This document shows, piece by piece, positions 25,236-34,555 of a DNA stretch of 64,000 nt. The DNA comes from Paracoccaceae bacterium (GTDB taxonomy: Bacteria > Pseudomonadota > Alphaproteobacteria > Rhodobacterales > Rhodobacteraceae), in assembly GCA_029862205.1 (NCBI GenBank), contig JAOTXT010000009.1, positions 1 through 64,000 of the forward strand, given 5' to 3'. The first letter of the stretch is position 1, and each line of letters starts with the position of its first letter. Under the pieces are notes generated by a model. That model saw only the letters and a program-made list of their open reading frames with translations. It had not been told where the DNA came from and did not search any database. The translations under genes and the position numbers were made by a program.

Positions 25236-26944
25236 TGCTGCTGGAAATCAAGGGACTGGATGTGGACTTCCCGACCCGGCGCGGCACGGTCAAGGCCGCG
25301 CGCGCGGTCTCGCTGACGGTCGAACCAGGCGAGGTGCTGGGATTGGTGGGCGAGTCCGGGGCGGGCAAGTCCACAATCGGCAACGCGATCATGGGGCTGT
25401 TGGAGAAGCCCGGGCGTGTGACCGCGGGCGAGATCGTCTTCCAGGGTCAGGATATTCGCGGGCTGCCCGAAGACCAAATGAAGAAGATCCGGGGCGACAA
25501 GATCGGGATGATCTTCCAGGACCCGCAGACCTCGCTGAACCCGCTCCTGACCATCGGCGAGCAACTGGTCGAGACGATCCAGAAATCGCTGGGCCTGCGG
25601 GAGAAGGAGGCGGAGGTCCGCGCGGTCGAGCTGTTGGAAAGCGTCGGCATCACCCATGCGCAGACCCGGCTGAAAGCGTATCCGCACCAGTTCTCGGGGG
25701 GCATGCGCCAGCGGGTTGTGATCGCGCTGGCGCTGGCGGGTGACCCGGACCTGATCATCGCGGACGAGCCTACAACCGCGCTCGACGTCTCGATCCAGGC
25801 GCAGATCCTGGACCTGATCAAGGGGCTCTGCCGGTCCCGCAACCTGGGCGTCATCATCGTGACCCATGATATCGGGGTGATCGCCAATATTGCCGACCGG
25901 GTGGCGGTGATGTTCCGGGGCGAGGTGGTCGAGACCGGGACAGTCGGCCAGGTGCTGGGCGCGCCAAAGCATGAATACACCAAGAGCCTGATCGCCGCGG
26001 TGCCGCGCGCCGACCGGAAGCTCGACCGCTTCACCTCGGTCGACTACATCGAGGGCGGCGCGAAGCCCTTCCAGCGGATCGATGTGCAGACCCACTGGCT
26101 GGGCCAGGCGCAGGATCTGAAGAGCCCCGAAGGCACCGCCATCAATGTGCGGAACCTGGAGCTGGGGTTTACGCTGAAGAAGGCGATCCGGCGCAAGAAC
26201 CGGGTGATCCTGAAGGCGGTCGACGATGTGAGCTTCGATATCCGCGAGGGTGAGACCTTTGGGCTTGTGGGCGAGTCGGGGTCTGGCAAATCCACCGTGG
26301 CGCGCTGTATCGTCAGGCTCTACGCGCCCGACGGGGGCGTGATCCGGGTGATGGGGCGCGACTTGCTGACCGACCCGCGCGCGCCCGAGACGCGTGCCGC
26401 GAAACGCTCGCTGCAGATGATCTTCCAGGACCCGTATTCCAGCCTCAACGGGCGAATGCGGGTCATGGACATCGTGGCCGAGCCGATGCGCTCGTTCGGG
26501 CTGACTTCCGGCGAGCGCGAGACGCGCAAGATCGTCGGTGATTTGCTGGATCATGTGGGCCTGGGGGCCGAGGTGGCCCTGCGCTATCCACACGAATTCT
26601 CCGGCGGGCAGCGTCAGCGGATTTCGATCGCGCGGGCCCTGGCGTCTCGGCCGCGCATCCTGATCTGCGACGAGCCGACCAGCGCATTGGACGTCTCTGT
26701 TCAGGCGACGATCCTGAACTTGCTCAAGGACCTGCAGGACGAGTTGGGGCTGACAATGCTGTTCATCAGCCACGACCTGCCGGTTATCCGGCAGATGTGC
26801 GATCGCATCGCGGTTATGAAGGACGGGCGCATCTGCGAGGTGTCCGAGAACGAGGCATTGTTCTCGAATCCCAGCCACCCCTACACCAAGCATCTGCTGG
26901 ACCTGATGCCGCGAATGGATCTGCTGCAACCGGCTGTTGCTTGA
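25235..26944 (+). CDS. fused double ABC ATPase (DppD-DppF in one polypeptide)
   Basis: A 569-residue protein with two complete nucleotide-binding domains. NBD1 (~1-265) has Walker A GESGAGKST, signature FSGGMRQRV and Walker B LIIADEPTTALD. NBD2 (~300-560) has GESGSGKST, FSGGQRQRI and ILICDEPTSALD. Most Dpp/Opp systems encode these as separate subunits; the fused form, as in YejF or GsiA, supplies both ATP sites from one chain. It completes the 21693-26944 importer. The linker around residues 265-300 is rich in polar residues. Confidence 0.93.
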   Translation: MLLEIKGLDVDFPTRRGTVKAARAVSLTVEPGEVLGLVGESGAGKSTIGNAIMGLLEKPGRVTAGEIVFQGQDIRGLPEDQMKKIRGDKIGMIFQDPQTSLNPLLTIGEQLVETIQKSLGLREKEAEVRAVELLESVGITHAQTRLKAYPHQFSGGMRQRVVIALALAGDPDLIIADEPTTALDVSIQAQILDLIKGLCRSRNLGVIIVTHDIGVIANIADRVAVMFRGEVVETGTVGQVLGAPKHEYTKSLIAAVPRADRKLDRFTSVDYIEGGAKPFQRIDVQTHWLGQAQDLKSPEGTAINVRNLELGFTLKKAIRRKNRVILKAVDDVSFDIREGETFGLVGESGSGKSTVARCIVRLYAPDGGVIRVMGRDLLTDPRAPETRAAKRSLQMIFQDPYSSLNGRMRVMDIVAEPMRSFGLTSGERETRKIVGDLLDHVGLGAEVALRYPHEFSGGQRQRISIARALASRPRILICDEPTSALDVSVQATILNLLKDLQDELGLTMLFISHDLPVIRQMCDRIAVMKDGRICEVSENEALFSNPSHPYTKHLLDLMPRMDLLQPAVA

Positions 26945-27176
26945 ATCGGGGCGAAGACGGGGCGTTCAGGGCAGTCCTGCGGCGAAAGCGCGGCAGTAAC
27001 CGGCGCTCCCATCAACCTGGGATTGAAGCGGAGGAAATTCCACCTATCCCCGCATGTTTGTTGTATTTTTCGAATTAATACGGAAATGAAAACTTATTCT
27101 TTGTGTTATCCAATTGGATGGAGTCGAGGCCATCGCGTGAGTGATTTGGCGTTGTGGGAAACGGGGGAATTGCATC

Positions 27177-28103
27177 GTGACCAGCGTTTTCGAGAATACT
27201 GTCGAGCCCGAATTGGAACGCATCCCCGTTTTGGAGGTTGTGCATTTCGAGAAGCATCACGGGCGCAAGTTTCAGGTCCATCAGACCATCTGCCGGAATG
27301 TCTTCACCAGCTTCGACCGCAAGCTGTCCCGGCATCTTGCAGCCACCACCGGCGAGGGCTTTCCCGCCTTCAAGACGACGGTGGAAGTGCGTGAGATCAA
27401 GAAGAACGGCCAGAACCGGAAGCTGACTTCCGCGTCGCACAGCTCGGTGCCGCACGCGCTGATGTCGATCGCCAAGCGCGCCTTCGACCGGAACGGGGCG
27501 GTGGAGTTGATCTTCAAGCACGGGAACCAGTCCGAGGCCGATCCGAAGGGCCCGCGCCGCACCGTCAAGGCAGACGATCTGCAGATGCTCGCCAGGGCGC
27601 TGAAAGTCTGCCGGCTGCTGGGCGAGACCGAGTTCCTGGATATCTCGGGCGATTTCGACATTCTGATCGTCTCGCCCCCGGGCGGCCTCAAGCCGATGAC
27701 GATGAGCTTGAGCAAGGGCACGGTGTCCGTGCCCGGCACCGGCGGCAATGACATGCCCTTCGAGTGCCCGATCATGACCTTCTCCGAAAAAGCAGCCAAG
27801 GACCCGATCGCCCAGCAATACCTGGCCCGGGCGCGCCACGCGCTCGTGGCCGCGAAGGAAGAGGCGATCGCCGAGTTCCGTACCGCTGCCGAAGAACGTA
27901 TCCTTGAGACCAACGAGGCGCTCGACGGCCGTGCCCTGGATGGTCACCGGTTAACCGCGGTCGAAAGTCTGGTCGAGCGTCTGAGGGAAGGCCTGGGCTA
28001 CAATCTGCGCGGCCTCTCCGAACACGCCCGGATTACCGCGCTCGACTGGTCGGCCGACAATATCGGCGACTCGACCGCGGTGGTGCATGTCGTCGCAAGC
28101 TGA
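27177..28103 (+). CDS. hypothetical protein, family not recognised
   Basis: A 308-residue soluble protein without signal peptide or membrane segment. GTG 27177 is preferred (GGGGGAA upstream, sensible N-terminus VTSVFENTVEPELER); longer frames upstream start in unlike sequence. The N-terminal half is basic (VREIKKNGQNRKLTS, KGPRRTVKADD). A middle segment DISGDFDILIVSPPGGLKPM looks like a beta-strand/loop core, and residues ~215-275 are probably a long helix rich in Ala, Glu and Arg. It is preceded by an AT-rich 60-base stretch (27050-27115) likely to hold its promoter and followed by a strong terminator, so it is monocistronic. I do not assign a function. Confidence 0.75.
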   Translation: MTSVFENTVEPELERIPVLEVVHFEKHHGRKFQVHQTICRNVFTSFDRKLSRHLAATTGEGFPAFKTTVEVREIKKNGQNRKLTSASHSSVPHALMSIAKRAFDRNGAVELIFKHGNQSEADPKGPRRTVKADDLQMLARALKVCRLLGETEFLDISGDFDILIVSPPGGLKPMTMSLSKGTVSVPGTGGNDMPFECPIMTFSEKAAKDPIAQQYLARARHALVAAKEEAIAEFRTAAEERILETNEALDGRALDGHRLTAVESLVERLREGLGYNLRGLSEHARITALDWSADNIGDSTAVVHVVAS

Positions 28104-28128
28104 TCCAACTGAACCGGAAAACCCACAG

Positions 28129-28156
28129 AAGGCCCCGCCCCGGTGCGGGGCCTTTT
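28129..28156 (+). terminator. Rho-independent terminator, probably bidirectional
   Basis: AAGGCCCCGC and GCGGGGCCTT form a 10-bp stem around a 6-7-base loop, followed on the plus strand by TTTT. It lies between the stop of the hypothetical gene (28103) and the stop of the convergent oxidoreductase gene (28158). The symmetrical A/T ends could serve both. Confidence 0.85.
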
Positions 28157-28157
28157 G

Positions 28158-29582
28158 CTATCCAAGCCTTGCCAGGTTCCGCACCGCCCACTTGACGAGG
28201 GCGCTGTCGAAAAGCCGCGGCGCGAAATAGGCGCCGGCGGCGCGCTTGTTCGCCTCGCCCAGCGTCGGGTAGGGCGCGACGAAGCCCGCCATGTGCTTGG
28301 CCTTCAACCCGGCGGAGATCGCCAGCGCCCAGGGGTGGATCAACTCGCCAGCCTGGGCGCCCACGATCCCGCAGCCCAGGATCTTGCCGCGCTTGGAGAA
28401 GACCGCCTTGACCAGGCCCGTCGGTTTGCCCTCGGCCAGCGCGCGGTCGCTGCCGTCGAAGGTAAATTTGTGGACCTCGATCCTGCCGCCGTAGGCCTCG
28501 CGCGCTTGGTCCTCGGTGAGCCCCACATTAGCAAGCTCCGGGTCCGTATAGGTCACCCAGGGGATATGGCGGGTCTGATTTCTGACGGGCAGGCGGAAGA
28601 GCGCGTTCCGGATCACCAAACCTGCATGGTAGTTGGCCACATGGGTGAATTGCAGGCCCCCAGCCACGTCGCCGATCGCATAGACCCGGCGGTTCGAGAC
28701 CGAGCGCAGGCCCTTGTCGACCACGACCCCCTTGCGGTCGTGCTCGATTCCCGCCTCGTCCAGCCCCATGCCGTTGACATTCGGCTTGCGCCCGACCGCC
28801 ATCAGCAGGTGCGAGCCCTCGATTGTGCCGGCATCCTCCAGCGTCGCGGTGATCGCGCCCGTTTGGCCGGAGAATTGGGTGACCTTCGCGCCCTCGCGGA
28901 TGTCCACGCCCTCGGACCGCAATTGGTCGAGCGCAATGGCGGTGAGTTCCGGATCGTCCTTGCCGAGGGCGGTAAAGGCTTCGAGCACCGTGACCTTTGA
29001 TCCAAGCCGCCGATGGGCCTGGGCAAGCTCGATCCCGATCGGGCCGCCGCCGATGACTATCAGGTGGTCAGGGCGCGTGCGATTTTCCCACAGCGTTTCG
29101 TTGGTCATGTAGGGAACTTGGTCGAGGCCCGGGACCGGCAGCACCACCGGCGCCGAGCCGGTGGCGACCACGAAGCGCCGCGCCTTGATCACCTGGTCGC
29201 CGGCGGTGACTTCGGCCGGTCCGGTGAAGCGCGCCCGCGCCTTGATCACACGCACGCCCAGCCCTTCGAACCGCTCGACCGAGTCGTGCGGCGCGATCTT
29301 GGCGATGGTTGCCTCCACATGGGCCATCGCGGCCGCGTAGTCGATTTCTGGCTCGTGCCCCGCGACGCCCAGTGGGCCTGAACTGCGGTGCGCGTGCGCC
29401 GCCTTGCCGGCGGCAATCAGCGCCTTCGACGGCACGCAGCCATAGTTCAGGCAGTCGCCGCCCATCTTGCCTTCCTCGATCAGCACCACCGATGCGCCCA
29501 TCTGCACGGCGCCCGCGGCGACTGAGAGCCCGCCCGGACCAGCGCCGATGACGCAGAGATCGGCCTTGATGGGGGTGGTCAT
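28158..29582 (-). CDS. FAD-dependent pyridine nucleotide-disulfide oxidoreductase (Lpd / mercuric-reductase-like)
   Basis: A 474-residue flavoprotein. FAD fingerprint GAGPGGLSVAAG (~13-24), redox-active disulfide GGDCLNYGCVPSKAL (~42-56), NAD(P) site GGGPIGIELAQAHRRLG (~180-196), second FAD motif YAIGDVAGG. The dimerisation domain lacks the dihydrolipoamide-dehydrogenase HxxxxE catalytic pair: the end reads ELIHPWALAISAGLKAKHMAG, with HPWALA in place of HAHPTLSE. There is no N-terminal MerA metal domain. It is translationally coupled (4-bp overlap) to a TVP38/TMEM64 gene, a pairing seen in many bacteria. The substrate is unknown; it is probably not the pyruvate-dehydrogenase E3. Confidence 0.87.
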   Translation of the reverse strand: MTTPIKADLCVIGAGPGGLSVAAGAVQMGASVVLIEEGKMGGDCLNYGCVPSKALIAAGKAAHAHRSSGPLGVAGHEPEIDYAAAMAHVEATIAKIAPHDSVERFEGLGVRVIKARARFTGPAEVTAGDQVIKARRFVVATGSAPVVLPVPGLDQVPYMTNETLWENRTRPDHLIVIGGGPIGIELAQAHRRLGSKVTVLEAFTALGKDDPELTAIALDQLRSEGVDIREGAKVTQFSGQTGAITATLEDAGTIEGSHLLMAVGRKPNVNGMGLDEAGIEHDRKGVVVDKGLRSVSNRRVYAIGDVAGGLQFTHVANYHAGLVIRNALFRLPVRNQTRHIPWVTYTDPELANVGLTEDQAREAYGGRIEVHKFTFDGSDRALAEGKPTGLVKAVFSKRGKILGCGIVGAQAGELIHPWALAISAGLKAKHMAGFVAPYPTLGEANKRAAGAYFAPRLFDSALVKWAVRNLARLG

Positions 29583-30319
29583 ATATCGCCCCTCCCGCGC
29601 AGTTTCTTGACCACGACGGGCAGGGCGGCGAGCGCGGCAAGGCCCAGAAGCGGCAGCAGCACATGGAGCTCGAAAATCACGCCCAGATTGGGCTCACCAC
29701 CTCGTTCGAGGATCTCACCGAGGCCAGCGCCGACCGAACTGATGATCGCGGTTGCCGGTGCGATGCCCACAAACGTCGTCCAAATGAAGTTCCCAAGCTT
29801 CACATTGACGAAGGCCGGGGCAAGATTGGCGACGAAGAACGGGATCGCCGGGATCAGGCGCATCACCAGCAGGAAGCTGATTTCGCCTTCGGCGACCTCG
29901 CGCTCGACCCGGGCGAGCCAAGGCCCAGCTCGTGCCCGCAGGAATGCCCCCAGCGACGAGCGCGCGGCCAGGAAGATCAGGGTCGCGCCGATCGTCGCCG
30001 AGACGACGGTCAGGAATGCGGCCAGCACCGTGCCGAAGATGAACCCGCCAGCGAGCGTCAGCCAGATCGCGCCCGGCACCGAAAAGGCGACCGAAATGAC
30101 GTAGATCGCCGCATAGGCAAGGCTGGCGGTGACGATGTTCCGATCGCGCCATTCGACCAGCGCCTCGCGGTTCTCGCGCAGGGTCTCGAAACTCAGATAG
30201 TCGCCGAGGAAGATGTAGGCCAGCAGGGCGCCCGCTCCGAGCACGCCGATCGGCAGGAAGCGTCTCCAGCCGGGCTCCTGTGCCTCCGTCGCGGTCGACG
30301 TTTCGTCGGTGGCGGGCAT
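29579..30319 (-). CDS. TVP38/TMEM64 (DedA-like) membrane protein
   Basis: A 246-residue inner-membrane protein with about five hydrophobic segments and the SNARE-associated/VTT core: AFSVPGAIWLTLAGGFIFG, then FLLVMRLIPAIPFFVANLAP. The DedA/VTT superfamily includes lipid scramblase-like proteins. ATG 30319 is used; the open frame further upstream runs through the rpmH leader and is not convincing. The stop overlaps the ATG of the downstream oxidoreductase gene. Confidence 0.88.
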   Translation of the reverse strand: MPATDETSTATEAQEPGWRRFLPIGVLGAGALLAYIFLGDYLSFETLRENREALVEWRDRNIVTASLAYAAIYVISVAFSVPGAIWLTLAGGFIFGTVLAAFLTVVSATIGATLIFLAARSSLGAFLRARAGPWLARVEREVAEGEISFLLVMRLIPAIPFFVANLAPAFVNVKLGNFIWTTFVGIAPATAIISSVGAGLGEILERGGEPNLGVIFELHVLLPLLGLAALAALPVVVKKLRGRGDI

Positions 30320-30458
30320 TCCAAACGCTCCTCGGCCAATGCTCCGCGATGATACTGGCGATGGAGCCAGAGCCTTGCCAGGGCGTATCACGCCAGGGTG
30401 ATATGATTTGCCGCGGATGTAACATCGCAGGACGGTGTCCCGGATGGCCTTGGCCGCG

Positions 30459-30487
30459 TTGACTTGAGTATGGCGCCGGGCTATACG
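30459..30487 (+). promoter_or_regulatory. sigma-70-type promoter for rpmH
   Basis: TTGACT (30459-30464), a 17-base spacer and TATACG (30482-30487) give a near-consensus housekeeping promoter 77 bases before the rpmH start, as expected for a heavily expressed ribosomal protein gene. Confidence 0.7.
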
Positions 30488-30564
30488 CCGCCTCTCTGAC
30501 ATTTGCCGAGCGGTTTGCGGCAGCGCCCCGACGCGCGCCACCGCTCAAGGCCCAGGAGGACGAC

Positions 30565-30699
30565 ATGAAGCGCACATTCCAGCCCAGCCGGCTCGTCCGC
30601 AAGCGCCGCCACGGCTTCCGTGCGCGCATGGCGACCAAGAATGGCCGCAAGATCCTGAACCGCCGCCGCGCCCAGGGGCGTAAACGCCTGTCGGCGTGA
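30565..30699 (+). CDS. rpmH: 50S ribosomal protein L34
   Basis: A 44-residue, extremely basic protein, [20 protein letters not shown]... ending GRKRLSA, the universal L34 pattern. It has a strong AGGAGGA site four bases before ATG 30565. The rnpA GTG start overlaps the rpmH stop, giving the conserved rpmH-rnpA-yidD order. Confidence 0.98.
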   Translation: MKRTFQPSRLVRKRRHGFRARMATKNGRKILNRRRAQGRKRLSA

Positions 30700-31163
30700 C
30701 GGAAACGGGGCCAACCGGCCCCGGCACGCGGCCCATGCCGGAGGCGCCGGACCCGGGCATTCAGATCCCGGGCGCGCCTGAGTCGGCCGTAGCAGCCAAA
30801 ATCGAGATCCTCAAGCGCCGTGCTGATTTCCTGGCCTGCGCCCGCGCGCGGCGCGCCCATGCGTCCGGCCTGATCCTGCAGGCCCGGCGGCGGGAAGAGG
30901 GCGAGGGCGCGGACGAGGAAGCGGACCGGGCAATCCGCGTCGGTTTCACCTGTTCCAAGAAGGTCGGCAAAGCGGTCGCCCGCAACCGGGCGAAGCGTCG
31001 CCTGCGCGAGGTCGCCCGCGTGGTGTTGCCGCGCGCAGGTCAGCCGGGTTGGGACTATGTGCTGATCGGCCGCTCGGAGGTGACGGCAAGTCGGCCCTTC
31101 GCCTCGCTGATCGGCGATCTGGAGGCCGCGCTGGATCGCATCCATAACGGAAAGGCAAAATGA
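30696..31163 (+). CDS. rnpA: ribonuclease P protein component
   Basis: A 155-residue basic protein that assists the catalytic RNA in trimming tRNA 5' leaders. The family core is [20 protein letters not shown] (RNR motif) with [18 protein letters not shown] before it. The N-terminal ~35 residues are Pro/Gly-rich and not part of the fold. GTG 30696 overlaps the rpmH stop; ATG 30735 would remove 13 of these residues and is a credible alternative. The stop overlaps yidD (ATGA at 31160). Confidence 0.95.
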   Translation: MTETGPTGPGTRPMPEAPDPGIQIPGAPESAVAAKIEILKRRADFLACARARRAHASGLILQARRREEGEGADEEADRAIRVGFTCSKKVGKAVARNRAKRRLREVARVVLPRAGQPGWDYVLIGRSEVTASRPFASLIGDLEAALDRIHNGKAK

Positions 31164-31399
31164 GTCCGCTTGCCCGGATCGCCGCCCTGCCGGTCCATGC
31201 CTACCGGCTGGCGATCAGCCCGCTGCTGGGCACCAATTGCCGGTTCCAGCCCACCTGCTCGGCCTATGCGCTGGAGGCGCTGGAGAAGCATGGAGCCTTC
31301 AAGGGGTCATGGCTGGCGCTGCGCCGCTTCCTGCGCTGCCGGCCGGGCGGCGGGTCCGGCTATGATCCGGTGCCCGATCCGGAGGGGCCGGCGGGCTGA
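31160..31399 (+). CDS. yidD: membrane protein insertion efficiency factor
   Basis: A 79-residue YidD-family protein with the signature [17 protein letters not shown] and the Cys-containing [18 protein letters not shown]. It sits at the inner membrane and assists YidC-mediated insertion. In most genomes yidC follows, but here the next gene is a convergent RND pump whose 3' end overlaps yidD by 40 bp. Confidence 0.96.
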   Translation: MSPLARIAALPVHAYRLAISPLLGTNCRFQPTCSAYALEALEKHGAFKGSWLALRRFLRCRPGGGSGYDPVPDPEGPAG

Positions 31400-34300
31400 G
31401 CCGCGCCCCGCGCCAGGGCCCCTAGCCAGCGGCAGGTCACGTAGAAGACCGGTGTGAAGACCAGGCCGAAGAACGTCACCCCGATCATCCCCGCGAAGAC
31501 CGCGGTGCCGAGCGCCTGGCGCATCTCCGAGCCCGGGCCGGTGGCCAGAACCAGCGGCAGCACGCCCAGGATGAAGGCGAACGAGGTCATCAGGATCGGT
31601 CTCAGGCGCAGGAAGGCGGCCTCGATTGCGGCTTCGACCCGGGACTTGCCCGCCTCCTCGCCTTGGCGCGCGAACTCGACGATCAGGATGGCGTTCTTCG
31701 AGGCCAGGCCCACCAGTACCACCAGCCCGATCTGGGTCAGGATGTTGTTGTCCATGCCGCGCAATTGGACCCCGACGATCGCCGCCAAGAGGCACATGGG
31801 CACGATCAGGATCACCGAGAGCGGCAGCATCCAGCTTTCGTATTGGGCGGCCAGCACCAGGAAAACAAAGACGACCGCCAGACCGAAGATCAGCACGATC
31901 GAACCCGTGGCCTGTTTTTCTTGCAGCGCCAGTTCGGTCCATTCGAAACCGAAGCCCGAGGGCAGGACCTGGCCCGCCAAGGCTTCGACCTTGCCGATCG
32001 CCTCGCCGGTCGAGACACCAGGCAGGCTGCCGCCTTGGATTGCGGCGGCCGGGAAGAGATTGTAGCGCGCCACCCGCCACGGGCCGGTCGTGTCGTGGAA
32101 GGTTGCCACCGCTCCGATCGGCGTCATCGCACCCGAATCCGAGCGGGTGCGCAGTTTCGCGACATCCGACAGAGTGTCGCGGAATTCGCCGTCGGCCTGG
32201 GCGGTAACCCGGTAGGTGCGGCCCAGAAAGTTGAAATCGTTGACGAAACTAGAGCCTAGATAGATCTCCAAGGTCTCGTTGACGTCGGCCGGGCTGACGC
32301 CGATCAGCTCGGACTTCACCCGGTCAATATCGGCGAAGATGCGCGGAGTGCGGGTGTTGAAGAGGGTGAAGACGCCCTGAAGCCCCTCGACCTGGTTGCC
32401 CTGGATCATCATCCCGAAGGCAGCCTGTTCGAGCGCCGCCAGGCCGCGCCCGCGCCGGTCCTGGACATACATCTTCCATCCACCGGTCGAGCCGATGCCA
32501 CGCACCGGGGGCGGCTGGACGATGAAAATGTTAGCCTCCTTGATGCCATAGAGCTGGCCCATCAGCTCGCCCTGGATCCGGCCCGCCGGATAGCCGTTGG
32601 CGACGCGCCAGTCGAAGGGTTTCATCGGCAGGAAGATCGCCGCCGCGTTGGGCGCGTTGGTGAAGGTTCCGCCGTCCAGGCCGACGATCGGAACCGCATG
32701 GGCAATCCCGGGATGTTCGAGCATGATCTCGGTGGCCCGTTTGGCCACCGCGTCGGTGCGCGAGAGCGACGAGCCGGCGGGCAACTGGACGACCGTGATC
32801 AGGTAGCCTTGGTCCTGGGGCGGGATGAAGCCGGTCGGCGTCGCCTGGAACCGGTCATAGGCCAGGTAGATCAGTCCGGCATAGACCACCAGCACCAGGG
32901 CCGAGACCCGGAGCAGGCTTCGCACCAGACCGGAATAACCGCCGGCGAGATACCGGAAGGCCCAGTTGAAGGCAGCGCCCGCTTTGCGCCCGGGCCAGGA
33001 GAGGCCGTTCCAAACGGCGCCCAGCACGCCGGGCGGTGGCGGCGCCGATTTCGGCCGCATCAAGAGCCGCGCCAGTGCCGGCGAGAGGGTCAGCGAGACC
33101 ACGGTCGAGATCACCGTCGAGGCGGCGATCGTCAGCGCGAATTGCTGGTAGAACTGGCCGGAAATGCCCTGGATCGCCGCGACCGGCACGAAGACCGCCA
33201 GCATCACCAGGCTGGTGGCGATCAGTGCGCCGCCCACCTCGTCCATGGTCTTGCGTGCCGCGTCGCGCGGGCTGAGACCTTCCTCCAGATACCGCTCGAC
33301 ATTCTCGACCACGACGATGGCGTCATCGACCACGATGCCGATCGCCAGCACCAGGCCGAAAAGCGAGAGGTTGTTGAGCGAGAACCCGAAGGCCTGCATG
33401 GCCACGAAGGTGCCGATCAGCGAGACCGGGATTGCGATGACCGGGATAATGGCGGTCCGGATCGATTGCAGGAAGATCAGGATCACCAGGGTGACCAGTG
33501 CGATTGCCGCGAATAGCGTCTCGTAGACCGCGTTGATCGAGTCCTGGATGAACTGGGTCGGGTTGTAGACCACCGTGTGCTCGACCCCTGGCGGGAAGCC
33601 CAGCGACAGCTCGTCCATCTTTGCGAGGACCGCGGCGGCGGTTTCCAGCGCGTTCGAGCCCGGGCGCTGGAAGATGCCGATCGGCAGGGCGACGTCGCGG
33701 TCCAGATAGCCGTTGATCGCGTAGTCCTGGGCGCCCAGTTCGACCCGGCCGATATCGCGCACCCGGATCAGCCCGCCATTGTCGTCGGTCGCGACCACCA
33801 CGTCGCCGAACTGTTCGGGCTGCACCAGCCGGCCCGCCGTCGTCACCTGTAGCTCGTAGGCAGTCTGTTCGGGCACCGGCAGGCGGTTCAGGATGCCGGA
33901 TGCGACCTGAACGTTGTTGGCCCTCAGCGCCGCAACGGCCTCGCCGGCGGTCAGGCCTCGGGCCGCCAAGAGGTCCGGGTCAAGCCAGATCCGCATGGAA
34001 TAGGCGCGCTCGGCGAAGACGGTCGCCCGGCCGACCCCGTCGATCCGGGCAAGCTGGTCGATCACCTGGGTGCGCGCGTAGTTCGAGATGTAGAGCTGGT
34101 CGCGCGAGCCGTCGGGCGACAGCATGTGGATGACCATCATCAGGTCGGGCGAGGATTTCTGGGTCGTCACGCCCAGGCGCCGCACCTCCTCGGGCAGGCG
34201 CGCCTCGGCGGCCGAGACCCGGTTCTGGACCAAGACCTGCGCCTCGTCCACGTCGGTGCCCAACTCAAAGGTGACCGAGAGGTTCATGTTGCCGTCGCCG

Positions 34301-34554
34301 GTCGACTGGCTGAGCATGTAGATCATGCCGTCGACGCCGTTGACCTCTTGCTCGATCACGCTGGCGACCGTATCGGCGACGGTCTCGGCCGAGGCGCCGG
34401 GATAGGACGCCCGGACCTCGATGCTGGGCGGCGCGATCTCAGGGTATTGCGCGACGGGAAGGGTCACATACGAGACCAGCCCCAGCAGGACGATGATGAT
34501 CGAGACGACGCTGGCGAAGATCGGTCGATCGATGAAGAAATGCGAGAACCGCAT
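31360..34554 (-). CDS. RND efflux pump inner-membrane transporter (HAE1, AcrB/MexB-like)
   Basis: A 1064-residue proton-driven multidrug exporter. It starts [20 protein letters not shown], as in AcrB. The proton-relay pair lies in [17 protein letters not shown] (helix 4) and the relay Lys in [15 protein letters not shown] (helix 10). Two large periplasmic loops (~40-335 and ~560-870) are of normal size. It works as a trimer with the adaptor encoded immediately upstream and needs an outer-membrane TolC-like channel not encoded here. The C-terminus overlaps yidD on the other strand. Confidence 0.95.
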   Translation of the reverse strand: MRFSHFFIDRPIFASVVSIIIVLLGLVSYVTLPVAQYPEIAPPSIEVRASYPGASAETVADTVASVIEQEVNGVDGMIYMLSQSTGDGNMNLSVTFELGTDVDEAQVLVQNRVSAAEARLPEEVRRLGVTTQKSSPDLMMVIHMLSPDGSRDQLYISNYARTQVIDQLARIDGVGRATVFAERAYSMRIWLDPDLLAARGLTAGEAVAALRANNVQVASGILNRLPVPEQTAYELQVTTAGRLVQPEQFGDVVVATDDNGGLIRVRDIGRVELGAQDYAINGYLDRDVALPIGIFQRPGSNALETAAAVLAKMDELSLGFPPGVEHTVVYNPTQFIQDSINAVYETLFAAIALVTLVILIFLQSIRTAIIPVIAIPVSLIGTFVAMQAFGFSLNNLSLFGLVLAIGIVVDDAIVVVENVERYLEEGLSPRDAARKTMDEVGGALIATSLVMLAVFVPVAAIQGISGQFYQQFALTIAASTVISTVVSLTLSPALARLLMRPKSAPPPPGVLGAVWNGLSWPGRKAGAAFNWAFRYLAGGYSGLVRSLLRVSALVLVVYAGLIYLAYDRFQATPTGFIPPQDQGYLITVVQLPAGSSLSRTDAVAKRATEIMLEHPGIAHAVPIVGLDGGTFTNAPNAAAIFLPMKPFDWRVANGYPAGRIQGELMGQLYGIKEANIFIVQPPPVRGIGSTGGWKMYVQDRRGRGLAALEQAAFGMMIQGNQVEGLQGVFTLFNTRTPRIFADIDRVKSELIGVSPADVNETLEIYLGSSFVNDFNFLGRTYRVTAQADGEFRDTLSDVAKLRTRSDSGAMTPIGAVATFHDTTGPWRVARYNLFPAAAIQGGSLPGVSTGEAIGKVEALAGQVLPSGFGFEWTELALQEKQATGSIVLIFGLAVVFVFLVLAAQYESWMLPLSVILIVPMCLLAAIVGVQLRGMDNNILTQIGLVVLVGLASKNAILIVEFARQGEEAGKSRVEAAIEAAFLRLRPILMTSFAFILGVLPLVLATGPGSEMRQALGTAVFAGMIGVTFFGLVFTPVFYVTCRWLGALARGAAQPAGPSGSGTGS

Positions 34555-34555
34555 C

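Noticed and set aside
24911-26929. 672-residue open frame on the minus strand
   Set aside because: It is fully antisense to the dppC/dppDF genes, has low-complexity His/Asp/Gln/Arg composition typical of GC-rich shadow frames, and no ribosome site.
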